Assembly (NCBI GenBank): GCA_964421495.1
Contig: CAYQXO010000013.1
Location: 1-39,920, forward strand
Length of the DNA: 39,920 nt
Reading direction: 5' to 3'
From: CAJXOW01 sp964421495
GTDB taxonomy: Bacteria > Bacteroidota > Rhodothermia > Balneolales > Balneolaceae
Shown here: one piece after another, positions 1 to 8,038 of the stretch
Position numbering within the stretch: the first letter of the stretch is position 1
Layout: every line of letters begins with the position of its first letter
Notes under the pieces: generated by a model
The model's input: the letters and a program-made list of their open reading frames with translations, nothing else
Database searches by the model: none
Told to the model about the DNA's origin: nothing
Position numbers and translations under genes: made by a program

Positions 1-561
1 GAAATTGACAAATTTAAAAGTGATGTAATAGAACAGGGAATCGACCGGTTCGGATCCATTGACATCCTGGTCAATAATGCCGGAATCATTCGCAGAGCGC
101 CTGCTCATGAACATTCCGATGATTACTGGGATGATGTGATCGACGTAAACCTTTCCTCCCTTTTCAAAATTAGCCGTGAAGTAGGTAAGCAAATGATTGA
201 CCAGGGACACGGAAAAATTGTTAATATTGCCTCGCTGCTAACGTTCTTCGGCGGCATCACGGTGCCTTCTTATGCTGCCAGTAAAGGAGGGGTTGCGCAG
301 GTTACGAAAGCGCTGGCCAACGAGTGGGCAGAACACGACATCCAGGTTAACGCCATCGCCCCCGGCTACTACGAAACGGATAATACGGCGCCCCTGCAAG
401 AAAACGAAGAGCGCTACAAGGCCATCACCGAACGCATACCGGCCGGAAGATGGGGACAGCCGGAAGACTTGAAAGGAGCCGTCGTATTCTTATCCTCCGA
501 CGCCGCAAATTATGTCAACGGTCATGTCATGCTGGTCGACGGAGGATGGATGGCCCGATAA
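1..561 (+). CDS. kduD: 2-dehydro-3-deoxy-D-gluconate 5-dehydrogenase KduD, C-terminal part
   Basis: This is an SDR-family oxidoreductase cut by the left edge of the window; 186 residues remain of about 250, and the N-terminal Rossmann glycine motif lies outside. Visible SDR landmarks are DILVNNAG, the catalytic serine in VNIAS, the catalytic YAASK (YxxxK) and the VNAIAPGY loop. The stretch IIRRAPA, the segment IPAGRWGQPEDL and the ending VDGGWMAR are the KduD pattern rather than that of generic SDRs. KduD reduces 3-deoxy-D-glycero-2,5-hexodiulosonate (DKII) to 2-keto-3-deoxygluconate with NAD(P)H in the cytoplasm. The next gene, kduI, makes its substrate, and a KDG kinase and KDPG aldolase follow, which supports the call. 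The open frame runs to the first base; a GTG at 136 is internal and is not the start. Confidence 0.93.
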   Translation, partial: EIDKFKSDVIEQGIDRFGSIDILVNNAGIIRRAPAHEHSDDYWDDVIDVNLSSLFKISREVGKQMIDQGHGKIVNIASLLTFFGGITVPSYAASKGGVAQVTKALANEWAEHDIQVNAIAPGYYETDNTAPLQENEERYKAITERIPAGRWGQPEDLKGAVVFLSSDAANYVNGHVMLVDGGWMAR

Positions 562-577
562 AACGGCGGTCTGTAAT

Positions 578-593
578 CCTGAATCGATTCAGG
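578..593. promoter_or_regulatory. perfect 16-bp palindrome between kduD and kduI
   Basis: CCTGAATCGATTCAGG is a perfect palindrome with no loop, 17 bases after the kduD stop and about 90 bases before the kduI start. The absence of a spacer suits a dimeric repressor operator better than a transcription terminator, and no T-run follows. A binding protein cannot be named from the sequence; no regulator gene lies in this window. Confidence 0.35.
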
Positions 594-671
594 GGCCCGA
601 CTGGAACCTAACCGGACCAATCATTGTTTAGATAACGCAAATAGCAACAAAATCAATTAAGAACATAAACT

Positions 672-676
672 GGAGG
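672..676 (+). promoter_or_regulatory. Shine-Dalgarno of kduI
   Basis: GGAGG lies six bases before the ATG at 683. It is the clearest ribosome binding site in the uronate cluster, whose other genes mostly have A/T-rich leaders without an obvious Shine-Dalgarno. Confidence 0.7.
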
Positions 677-682
677 ATTTGC

Positions 683-1516
683 ATGAAAGTACAATATTCG
701 ACCAATCCCGAACAGTATGCGCGTATGACGACCGATGAGTTGCGCGAAACGTATCTGGTTGATGAGCTGTTCGAGACGGATGAAATTAATATGAATTATT
801 ACTTCGTGGATCGGACCATCGTCGGTTCGGCCGTTCCCGAAAAAGATCCCCTGAAACTTACCGCACCCCAAAAACTACTCGCGGCCGACTACTTTACGCA
901 ACGCCGCGAAATCGGAGTCTTCAATATCGGCGGCGACGGGATTATTTCGGTCGACGGAACCGACCACGAGCTGTCCAGACTCGACATTCTCTATATCGGT
1001 CGGGGCAATGAAGACATTCAATTCAAAAACAGCGGCTCCGGTGATCCGCCGCGATTTTACTTTGTAAGTTACACGGCTCATACCGATCACCCGACGACCA
1101 AGGGCACCCAAAACGAGGCCAACCTTGTTGAGCTCGGAACCGAAGAGGGAGCCAGTGTGCGCAATCTTTACCAATACATTCACCCCGACGGCATACAAAG
1201 TTGTCAACTGGACATGGGCTTCACCCAGGTGGAAAGTGGAAGCGTCTGGAACACGATGCCTGCCCACACCCACCTTCGTCGCTCCGAGGTCTATATGTAC
1301 TTTGACCTCGAGGGGGATAACGTCGTCTTTCACCTGATGGGACCCGAGGATGAAACCCGAACCGTGGTTGTACGAAACGGAGAAGCCGTCTTTTCTCCGC
1401 CATGGTCCTTCCACGGCGGCGCAGGCACCAGCAACTATTGCTTTGTCTGGGCCATGGGCGGCGAGAACCAGTCGTTCGACGACATGGATCCCATAGAATT
1501 TCCCGATATGAAGTAA
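683..1516 (+). CDS. kduI: 5-keto-4-deoxyuronate isomerase (4-deoxy-L-threo-5-hexosulose-uronate ketol-isomerase)
   Basis: The enzyme isomerises 5-keto-4-deoxyuronate, the product of pectin and other uronate lyases, to DKII, the KduD substrate. The 277-residue length is the usual one for KduI. The cupin zinc ligands are intact: H195 and H197 (PAHTH), E202 (RRSE) and H244 (SFHGG), the same spacing as in the E. coli enzyme. The ATG at 683 is supported by a strong GGAGG six bases upstream (672-676). The 121-base gap after kduD contains a palindrome, so kduI may have some independent control, but strand and function place it in the same uronate cluster. A 12-bp hairpin follows the stop codon. Confidence 0.96.
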   Translation: MKVQYSTNPEQYARMTTDELRETYLVDELFETDEINMNYYFVDRTIVGSAVPEKDPLKLTAPQKLLAADYFTQRREIGVFNIGGDGIISVDGTDHELSRLDILYIGRGNEDIQFKNSGSGDPPRFYFVSYTAHTDHPTTKGTQNEANLVELGTEEGASVRNLYQYIHPDGIQSCQLDMGFTQVESGSVWNTMPAHTHLRRSEVYMYFDLEGDNVVFHLMGPEDETRTVVVRNGEAVFSPPWSFHGGAGTSNYCFVWAMGGENQSFDDMDPIEFPDMK

Positions 1517-1523
1517 ATCTTCG

Positions 1524-1551
1524 GTACCGGCATCCAGGCGGGTGCCGGTAC
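1524..1551 (+). terminator. hairpin after kduI, possible terminator or processing site
   Basis: GTACCGGCATCC and GGGTGCCGGTAC form a 12-bp stem with one G.T wobble around the loop AGGC. It begins eight bases after the kduI stop. The tail TTATCTACGGTTTT is only weakly T-rich, so it could be a leaky terminator or an mRNA-stabilising element that sets kduI and TRAP-transporter levels apart. Confidence 0.5.
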
Positions 1552-1657
1552 TTATCTACGGTTTTGTCGTCATCCGAAACCTTTCCTTTCGGAATCATTC
1601 AACCATCAATACCTCTATCTTCAACGTAACGGAATTAGATACCATCAAAAGATTCTT

Positions 1658-2689
1658 ATGGCACGTTTGACAACCATTTCCCGCATTTTATTGGGTACCC
1701 TGATCCTGTTTTTAATTTCCGGATGCGGTGTCCGGGACGATACCAAGGTACTGCGACTCGGTCACGGCCTGGACTCCTCCCATCCCGTCCATAAAGGAAT
1801 GGAACGTTTTGCCGAACAGGTGGATGAGCTTTCCGATGGAAAAATGAAAATCGAGATCTATCCGAGCGAACAACTCGGTTCTGAACGCGAAATGATTGAG
1901 ATGCTGCAGATTGGCAGTCTCGATATGTCCAAGGTATCGGCCGCCGTACTGGGCGGATTTTCACCGCTTTACAAGGTGCTGAGCGTTCCCTACCTGTTCC
2001 GTGATCGTCAACATCGATTTCAAGTACTCGACAGCTCCGTGGGCGACTCCCTCCGGCTGGCGCCGGTCAAATACGGATTCCGCGCCATCGGCTTTTATGA
2101 CGCCGGTTTCCGCAGTTTTTATACGAACGGAAAACCCATTCGCAAACCGTCCGACCTCGAAGGCATGAAGGTACGGGTCATGGAGAGTAATACCGCCATT
2201 AAAACCGTGCAGGCCCTCGGCGGTTCACCCACGCCTATTGCCTGGGGAGAACTCTACTCTGCATTGCAGCAGGGCGTAGTCGACGGGGCTGAAAACAATC
2301 CCCCGACCTTTATGCTGGCCAATCACTATCAAGTAACAGAATACTTCAGCCTGGACGAACACTCGGCGATCCCCGACGTGGTTATAATCAGCGAGGAAAC
2401 CTGGCAGAAATTATCTGAAGAGGAAAAGGAAATTGTGGAAAAGGCATTCGAACGTTCCGAGGAGTACCAGAAGAAACTTTGGAAAAAAGCTACGGAAGAA
2501 GCTCTTGCCAAAGTCAAGGAAGCAGGAATCGAGGTTATTCGACCCGACAAGGAACCCTTCCGTGAAAAAGTGCAGCCCGTTTACGAATCATTTAAAGACC
2601 GCCCGCGCCTTTATTCCATGATTCAAAAAATTCAACGAATGGGGCGCGACAGCGTCCAGACGGATACCACCGAATCAAAACCGTTATAG
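1658..2689 (+). CDS. dctP: TRAP transporter substrate-binding protein DctP, lipoprotein form
   Basis: This is the extracytoplasmic solute-binding component of a TRAP transporter. The N-terminus is a lipoprotein signal: a hydrophobic stretch from about residue 9 followed by the lipobox LISGC with the acylated cysteine at C23. The mature part has DctP-family landmarks: LRLGHGLDSSHPVHKGMERFA near the start, the IEIYPSEQLGSEREMIE segment, and AWGELYSALQQGVVDGAENN around residues 200-215. The membrane subunits dctQ and dctM follow directly. Given the flanking kdu and kdg genes, the likely cargo is a monomeric or unsaturated uronate, which is an inference. TRAP binding proteins are usually soluble in the periplasm of Gram-negatives; here it appears membrane-tethered. 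Confidence 0.92.
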   Translation: MARLTTISRILLGTLILFLISGCGVRDDTKVLRLGHGLDSSHPVHKGMERFAEQVDELSDGKMKIEIYPSEQLGSEREMIEMLQIGSLDMSKVSAAVLGGFSPLYKVLSVPYLFRDRQHRFQVLDSSVGDSLRLAPVKYGFRAIGFYDAGFRSFYTNGKPIRKPSDLEGMKVRVMESNTAIKTVQALGGSPTPIAWGELYSALQQGVVDGAENNPPTFMLANHYQVTEYFSLDEHSAIPDVVIISEETWQKLSEEEKEIVEKAFERSEEYQKKLWKKATEEALAKVKEAGIEVIRPDKEPFREKVQPVYESFKDRPRLYSMIQKIQRMGRDSVQTDTTESKPL

Positions 2690-2743
2690 GGCAACCATTA
2701 CGTAATTCTCAATGCATATTAAAAAGTAATAAAACCAAGTGCC

Positions 2744-3277
2744 ATGAAACGATTGATGCCTGGTATTGACTTTGTCCTGAAATGGCTGGTAATCATTTTT
2801 ATGGGAGCTAATGTCTTGAACGTGTTATGGCAGGTATTTACCCGCTTTGTTATGGACAGTCCCAGTATGTTCACCGAGGAACTTGCGCGATACCTGCTCA
2901 TCTGGGTCAGTTTCCTCGGGGCCGCCTACGCCTATCGAAAACGCATTCATCTGGCCGTGGAAGTATTTACCCAGCGTTTATCGGGCAAGACGTTTAATTA
3001 CGTACAGATCTTTATTCAATGCAGTATTTTCCTTTTCTCTCTTTTTGTGCTGCTCATCGGCGGATGGGACCTGACGTCACTCAGTTTTGAAATGAATCAG
3101 ACCGCCGCAGCGCTGCAAATAAACATTGGCTATGTGTATATGGTCATTCCCATTAGCGGCGCTTTGTTCATGTACTATTCCCTCATATTTATAGGTGAGT
3201 ACCGCAAAAAATTGCGTGGTGAAGACAGCGAAATTCTGGACGAATTGACGACCAAACAACCTAAAACTGCCGAATAA
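2744..3277 (+). CDS. dctQ: TRAP transporter small permease DctQ
   Basis: A 177-residue integral membrane protein with about four predicted transmembrane segments (near residues 10-30, 48-65, 88-110 and 130-150). It shows the DctQ signature region FTEELARYLLIWVSFLGAAY with the following RKRIHLAVE. In TRAP systems this subunit pairs with DctM to form the sodium- or proton-coupled secondary transporter that accepts substrate from DctP. It lies 54 bases after dctP and 12 bases before dctM, so all three are probably co-transcribed. The charged C-terminal tail is cytoplasmic and not conserved in the family. Confidence 0.92.
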   Translation: MKRLMPGIDFVLKWLVIIFMGANVLNVLWQVFTRFVMDSPSMFTEELARYLLIWVSFLGAAYAYRKRIHLAVEVFTQRLSGKTFNYVQIFIQCSIFLFSLFVLLIGGWDLTSLSFEMNQTAAALQINIGYVYMVIPISGALFMYYSLIFIGEYRKKLRGEDSEILDELTTKQPKTAE

Positions 3278-3289
3278 TTCCTAACTCCT

Positions 3290-4588
3290 ATGGAATGGTT
3301 TAACATACTGGTACTACTCATCAGCTTTGCCTCTTTACTCCTTATTGGCGTACCCATTTCTTTTTCACTCGGTTTTTGTACGATTTTAACCCTGATCATT
3401 TCAGTCGATGTTATGCCGGCACTGACTACCGTTGCCCAGCGAATGGGGACGGGACTAGACAGTTTTGCCCTCCTCGCCATACCCTTCTTTATACTGGCGG
3501 GACAATTTATGAATCAGGGCGGTATTGCACGGCGACTGGTGGATTTTGCCAAGACCGTCGTTTACGGGCTCCCCGGAAGTCTTTCTTTCGTAATTATTGT
3601 AGCCTGTATGCTTTTCGGGGCCATTTCAGGGTCCGCCGTCGCCGCTGCAGCCGCGGTTGGCGGATTCATGATTCCCCTGATGGTCGATGAAGGGTACGAC
3701 CGCGATTTTAGTGCGGCCGTCAACGTTACGGCGTCCACAACCGGCATTCTTATTCCACCCAGTAACGTTCTGATTGTGTATGCTTTCGCCAGCGGCGGGG
3801 CCTCGGTGGCCGCTCTTTTCCTGGCCGGCTATCTGCCCGGAATTCTTCTTGGACTGTGCCTTATGGGTGTTGCAGGCTACTACTCCTACACCAAAGGATA
3901 TCCGAAAGGCGACAAGGTTAGCCTGAAAGAAGCCTTTTTCCGCTTCCTGGACGCGATTCCCAGCATCCTGCTTATTGTAATAGTTATCGGGGGAATCGTG
4001 GCGGGTTACTTTACAGCCACCGAGGCTTCGGCTGTAGCCGTTCTCTACGCCTTTCTGCTCGCTGTGCCCATCTACAGGGAAGTCAAATGGCGGGAAATAC
4101 CGCAAGTACTGCTGGAAACCAGTAAAACTACCGCTATTGTAATGTTCCTGATAGCCGCCTCCATTGCCATGTCGTGGATGCTTTCATTTGAACAAATTCC
4201 TCAAAACATCAGCGCCGGCCTGCTGGCACTTAGCGAAAGCAAGTTTGTAATTTTACTGCTTATAAACGTTATTCTGTTGTTAGTCGGAACGTTTATGGAT
4301 GTCACCCCGGCCATATTGATCTTTACACCGATATTCCTGCCAGTGGTTACTGAATTGGGCGTTGACCCGGTTCATTTCGGCATTATTATCGTTCTCAACC
4401 TCTGCGTGGGACTCTGCACGCCCCCGGTGGGTACGGCTCTGTTTGTCGGGACAAGCATTGCAGAGACGACCATTTCCAAAATGATTAAACCGCTGCTTCC
4501 TTTATACGCCGTTATGATCTTCTGGTTACTGGTGGTCACCTATTTCCCTGAATTGAGCCTGTACCTGCCCCGTTTATTCGGCTTTTAA
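3290..4588 (+). CDS. dctM: TRAP transporter large permease DctM
   Basis: A 432-residue polytopic protein of the usual DctM length, with hydrophobic segments throughout. Family landmarks include GTGLDSFALLAIPFFILAGQ, the FGAISGSAVAAAAAVGGFMIP segment, TTGILIPPSNVLIVYA, and near the C-terminus LNLCVGLCTPPVGTALFVG. It forms the translocation pathway that brings the DctP-bound acidic sugar into the cytoplasm, driven by an ion gradient. The gene starts 12 bases after dctQ and is followed after 37 bases by the KDG kinase gene, consistent with one catabolic operon. Confidence 0.94.
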   Translation: MEWFNILVLLISFASLLLIGVPISFSLGFCTILTLIISVDVMPALTTVAQRMGTGLDSFALLAIPFFILAGQFMNQGGIARRLVDFAKTVVYGLPGSLSFVIIVACMLFGAISGSAVAAAAAVGGFMIPLMVDEGYDRDFSAAVNVTASTTGILIPPSNVLIVYAFASGGASVAALFLAGYLPGILLGLCLMGVAGYYSYTKGYPKGDKVSLKEAFFRFLDAIPSILLIVIVIGGIVAGYFTATEASAVAVLYAFLLAVPIYREVKWREIPQVLLETSKTTAIVMFLIAASIAMSWMLSFEQIPQNISAGLLALSESKFVILLLINVILLLVGTFMDVTPAILIFTPIFLPVVTELGVDPVHFGIIIVLNLCVGLCTPPVGTALFVGTSIAETTISKMIKPLLPLYAVMIFWLLVVTYFPELSLYLPRLFGF

Positions 4589-4625
4589 GAACATTTAAAC
4601 CTGAAACTAAAATTATTTTATATCG

Positions 4626-5711
4626 ATGGCACTGGATATTAAGTCCGAAGCTAAAACCGAGCTTGACCTTTTAACCCTGGGAGAATGCATGGTGCGTTTT
4701 AATCCCCCGGGCCGTGAACGCATCGAATACAGTCCCTACTTTGAAGCTTATGTAGGCGGCGGCGAATACAATGTCGCCTACGCTCTCTCGCGTTTTGGCA
4801 TGCGGGCCGACTGGACGGCCAAACTGGTTGACAATCCCCTGGGACGTTATATCAAACACCATGCAAACGGCGTCGGTCTGCCGCTGGACGAAGTGGTATG
4901 GACGGAATACGACGGCGTAGGCATCGAAAACCGAATCGGCCTGCATTTTACGGAAGTGGGCAAAGGCATTCGTCCCAGCGTTTCGATTTATGATCGGGGA
5001 CACAACGCCACGGCGCACCTGCAACCCGGTGATATCGACTGGGACCACATTTTCGGAGAGCGCGGCGTTCGCTGGTTCCACCTCGGCGGCATCTTCACGG
5101 CGCTTAGCGACAGCTGCATCGAGGTAGCCCGCGAGGCCATGAAGGCCGCTCACGCGAACGGCACCATTGTAAGCTACGACCTGAACTTCCGCAGCAAACT
5201 GTGGACCAGCGAAAAGGCGATTGATGTGACCACCGATCTCGTGCAGTACATGGACGTGGTCATAGGCAATGAAGAAGACTTTCAGAAGGTGCTCGGCTTT
5301 GAGGTCGAAGGAGTCGACGAATCTTATCAGGAACTGCAGACCGAAAACTACAAGAAGATGGTCAACCGTGTCGTAGATACCTATCCGAACATCAAAGCGG
5401 TGGCCACCACCCTGCGCGAGGTTATCAGCGCGGACGAGAACAACTGGTCGGCCCTGCTCTATCACGAGGGCGACTTTTACCACTCCGTTACATTCGACCG
5501 ACTGCAGATCGAGGATCGCGTAGGCGGAGGCGACGGCTTTTGCAGCGGACTCGTGTACGCGCTGCTCAATGATTACGAACCGCAGGACGCGGTGGATTTC
5601 GGCGCCGCCCACGGAGCGCTTGTTCAGACCACTCGCGGGGATAACAGCAAGGCCGACCTTGAGGAAGTCAAAGAAGCGGCCGAAGGCGGGTCGGCGCGGA
5701 TTAAACGTTAA
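4626..5711 (+). CDS. kdgK: 2-dehydro-3-deoxygluconokinase (KDG kinase), PfkB family
   Basis: A ribokinase/PfkB-family sugar kinase that in this context phosphorylates 2-keto-3-deoxygluconate to KDPG. The N-terminal motif LTLGECMVRFNPPG and the GGGEYNVAYALSRFG segment match KDG kinases. The C-terminal PfkB signature reads DRVGGGDGFCSGL, with the catalytic aspartate in GGGD, the usual GAGD being slightly altered. At 361 residues it is longer than the usual 310-340, with extra sequence around residues 215-250. The gene is visibly GC-richer than its flanks, and this creates a long open frame on the opposite strand that I regard as a shadow. Substrate assignment rests on the neighbouring kduD, kduI and KDPG aldolase genes. 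No clear Shine-Dalgarno precedes the ATG. Confidence 0.88.
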   Translation: MALDIKSEAKTELDLLTLGECMVRFNPPGRERIEYSPYFEAYVGGGEYNVAYALSRFGMRADWTAKLVDNPLGRYIKHHANGVGLPLDEVVWTEYDGVGIENRIGLHFTEVGKGIRPSVSIYDRGHNATAHLQPGDIDWDHIFGERGVRWFHLGGIFTALSDSCIEVAREAMKAAHANGTIVSYDLNFRSKLWTSEKAIDVTTDLVQYMDVVIGNEEDFQKVLGFEVEGVDESYQELQTENYKKMVNRVVDTYPNIKAVATTLREVISADENNWSALLYHEGDFYHSVTFDRLQIEDRVGGGDGFCSGLVYALLNDYEPQDAVDFGAAHGALVQTTRGDNSKADLEEVKEAAEGGSARIKR

Positions 5712-5860
5712 TCGACATTCCGCACCCCCCTGCTTTATATGCACGGGTTACATTCCCAATCGGAATCCAAATGATTAATCTGCCAACCTGAACACCATAA
5801 CCAGGTTTGATTCCCGTCAACTATCAGGATTAAACGTTAAAATATAAAGTGACATACACG

Positions 5861-6517
5861 ATGAATCGTACTGAGATTCTACAACGGATGATTGATACCG
5901 GCATCGCCGCCGTGGTACGTATGGATGATCATGACAAACTTCTGAAAGGCGTTGAGGCTATGATGCAGGGGGGCATTGACTGCATAGAAGTTACCATGAC
6001 GACTTCTGACCCCTTGCGCGCTATCGAAAAAGTCAAAAATGAGCTCGGGGAGAGTTTGGTCGGAGTCGGGTCCGTGTTGGATGCTTCCACCGCTCGTTCG
6101 GCTATCCTGGCGGGAGCCGAGTTTGTAGTCAGCCCCATTCATGATCAGGATATCGTTCAAATGGCCCATCGCTACGACAAACCCTGTATTTCCGGCGCCT
6201 TTACTCCCACTGAAATAAAAGAGGCCTGGGAGGAAGGAGCCGATGTTGTAAAAGTATTTCCGGCCGGCATGTTTGGTCCCGGTTACTTTAAGGCGATTAA
6301 AGGTCCCATGCCCCAAATTCGACTTACGCCCACCGGCGGCGTCAACTTTGATACCGCTGCTCCCTTTTTACGTGCCGGAGCTGAATTTCTGGGTGCCGGC
6401 TCGGCACTCTTTGACAAAGAGGCCGTACGGAATAACAACTGGGATCAACTGCAAAAAAACGCCTCCACATTCCGGGATATCATCAAAAAAGCACGCGAGG
6501 AATCAACCTCCGGGTAG
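5861..6517 (+). CDS. eda: 2-dehydro-3-deoxyphosphogluconate (KDPG) aldolase
   Basis: A class I aldolase of the KDPG/KHG family that cleaves KDPG to pyruvate and glyceraldehyde-3-phosphate, the last step of the uronate route encoded here. The Schiff-base lysine is K131 in VVKVFPAG and the general acid/base glutamate is E43 in CIEVTMTT; the phosphate-binding end LTPTGGVN is present. The ATG at 5861 gives 218 residues, the usual size; an in-frame GTG at 5849 would add four residues and looks less likely. A 149-base gap separates it from the kinase gene, with no strong terminator in it, so it may be read through from the operon or from a local promoter. Confidence 0.93.
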   Translation: MNRTEILQRMIDTGIAAVVRMDDHDKLLKGVEAMMQGGIDCIEVTMTTSDPLRAIEKVKNELGESLVGVGSVLDASTARSAILAGAEFVVSPIHDQDIVQMAHRYDKPCISGAFTPTEIKEAWEEGADVVKVFPAGMFGPGYFKAIKGPMPQIRLTPTGGVNFDTAAPFLRAGAEFLGAGSALFDKEAVRNNNWDQLQKNASTFRDIIKKAREESTSG

Positions 6518-6589
6518 TACCATTGGTGTGCTTCAGAGGATTTCCAAAAACTCTCGCGTTTTAGCGTTCCTCCCTTACAACTCATACGA

Positions 6590-6597
6590 TAATTTTG
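6590..6597 (+). promoter_or_regulatory. possible Bacteroidota-type -7 promoter element upstream of mtaB
   Basis: TAATTTTG matches the TAnnTTTG element known for the main sigma factor of Bacteroidota and lies about 83 bases before the mtaB start. The matching -33 TTTG-like element is not convincing at the expected spacing, so this is a weak call. Confidence 0.25.
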
Positions 6598-6679
6598 TAA
6601 CTTTTAAATTCGTATAACCTACCGTTTATATGAGTTAACTATGATGGTTTAATAATATATACAAGATACTTCCGTGGCT

Positions 6680-8014
6680 ATGAAAGTTGCATTTGATACC
6701 CTGGGCTGCAAGCTGAATTATTCGGAAACGCAGACGATCAAACGTCAGTTCAGGAATCGGGATTATCAAATTACCGACTTCGACGAGATAGCCGACATAT
6801 ACGTAATCAACACCTGCTCCGTGACAAACAATGCCAATCGGGCCTGTAGGAAAACCGTGCGCCGGGCATTACGAAAAAATCCCAAAGCCTTCGTAGCCGT
6901 CGTCGGTTGCTACGCCCAGCTCGAACCGGAGGAGATAGCTGATATTGACGGGGTGGACGTGGTGTTGGGACACAAAAATAAATTTGATCTGCTGGAGCTC
7001 TTTGACCGTTTTGAAAAACAGTCGGAAACCCTGATTTACAACACCGATGTGAATGAAGCGGTTGATTTTCATAACGCCTTCAATGCGAGCGACCGTACCC
7101 GGGCATTCCTGAAAGTGCAGGACGGGTGCAGTTACAACTGCGCTTTTTGCACCATTCCCCTGGCACGCGGAAAAAGTCGCAGCCCGACCATCTCAACCGT
7201 TTTGGACAATGCCCGCCACCTGGTGGACCAAGGATTTAAAGAAATTATTTTAACCGGCGTAAACGTGGGAGATTTCGGGGCTCAGTCCGACGAAGATTTC
7301 TTCCAACTGATTCAGGCGCTCGATACGGAGGTTGAGGGACTGAGGCGCATTCGCTTTTCCTCGGTGGAACCCAACCTGATGCACGACGATATTATACGCT
7401 ACGTCGCCGAATCCAACACGATTCAACCCCACTTTCACATGCCGCTGCAGAGCGGCAGCGATGAAATGCTCAAGCGGATGAGAAGGCGTTACCTGTCTGA
7501 CGTCTATGCCGACCGGGTAGAGTTAATTCGTGAACTTATACCGGACGCCTGCATTGGTACGGATGTCATTACGGGTCACCCGGGCGAAACGGAAGAACTT
7601 TTCCGGCAGTCCTATGATTTCATTGACGGACTGGATGTATCGTATCTGCACGTATTCACGTACTCCGAGCGACCCAATACGGACGCCGTGGAGATGGAAC
7701 CGGTCGTACCCAAGCAAAAGCGGAAGGAACGTACTCATAAATTGCGACGACTGTCGGCCAAAAAACGATTTGAATTCGACACCCGTTTTACCGGAGACAT
7801 TCGGCCCACCCTCTTTGAAAGTGCTGAAAAAAATGGATATATCCAGGGATGGACCGACAACTATGTCAGGGTAGCAGTGCCGTACGATGAAAGATTCGAA
7901 AATCGTATTTTACCCGTTCGAATCGGAAAACGAACCAGGGAAGGACATTTTCTGGGAGAGATCCAGGAAGCCGTGGAAACGGAGGAACAAGTTATTGCCG
8001 AATTAACCGAATAG
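6680..8014 (+). CDS. mtaB: tRNA (N6-L-threonylcarbamoyladenosine(37)-C2)-methylthiotransferase MtaB
   Basis: A radical-SAM methylthiotransferase that converts t6A37 to ms2t6A37 in tRNAs reading ANN codons. Counting from the ATG at 6680, three N-terminal cysteines (C10 in LGCKLN, C46 in NTCSVT, C77 in VGCYAQ) bind the auxiliary [4Fe-4S] cluster. The radical-SAM CxxxCxxC is at C150, C154 and C157 (DGCSYNCAFC). The LGCKLNYSE start, rather than the GC.MN motif of MiaB, favours MtaB. A TRAM-like RNA-binding region occupies roughly the last 70 residues. An in-frame GTG two codons upstream is possible, but the ATG fits the family start. The gene ends 24 bases before the glycosylase gene, so the two are probably co-transcribed. 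Confidence 0.93.
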   Translation: MKVAFDTLGCKLNYSETQTIKRQFRNRDYQITDFDEIADIYVINTCSVTNNANRACRKTVRRALRKNPKAFVAVVGCYAQLEPEEIADIDGVDVVLGHKNKFDLLELFDRFEKQSETLIYNTDVNEAVDFHNAFNASDRTRAFLKVQDGCSYNCAFCTIPLARGKSRSPTISTVLDNARHLVDQGFKEIILTGVNVGDFGAQSDEDFFQLIQALDTEVEGLRRIRFSSVEPNLMHDDIIRYVAESNTIQPHFHMPLQSGSDEMLKRMRRRYLSDVYADRVELIRELIPDACIGTDVITGHPGETEELFRQSYDFIDGLDVSYLHVFTYSERPNTDAVEMEPVVPKQKRKERTHKLRRLSAKKRFEFDTRFTGDIRPTLFESAEKNGYIQGWTDNYVRVAVPYDERFENRILPVRIGKRTREGHFLGEIQEAVETEEQVIAELTE

Positions 8015-8038
8015 AACTCAAGCGAAATTTTGTTATCT

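Noticed and set aside
4671..5744. 357-residue open frame on the strand opposite the KDG kinase
   Set aside because: It mirrors the kinase exactly, has no recognisable domain and arises from the GC-rich third positions of that gene.
5849..5860. GTG start for the KDPG aldolase
   Set aside because: No better ribosome binding site, and the ATG four codons later gives the family N-terminus.
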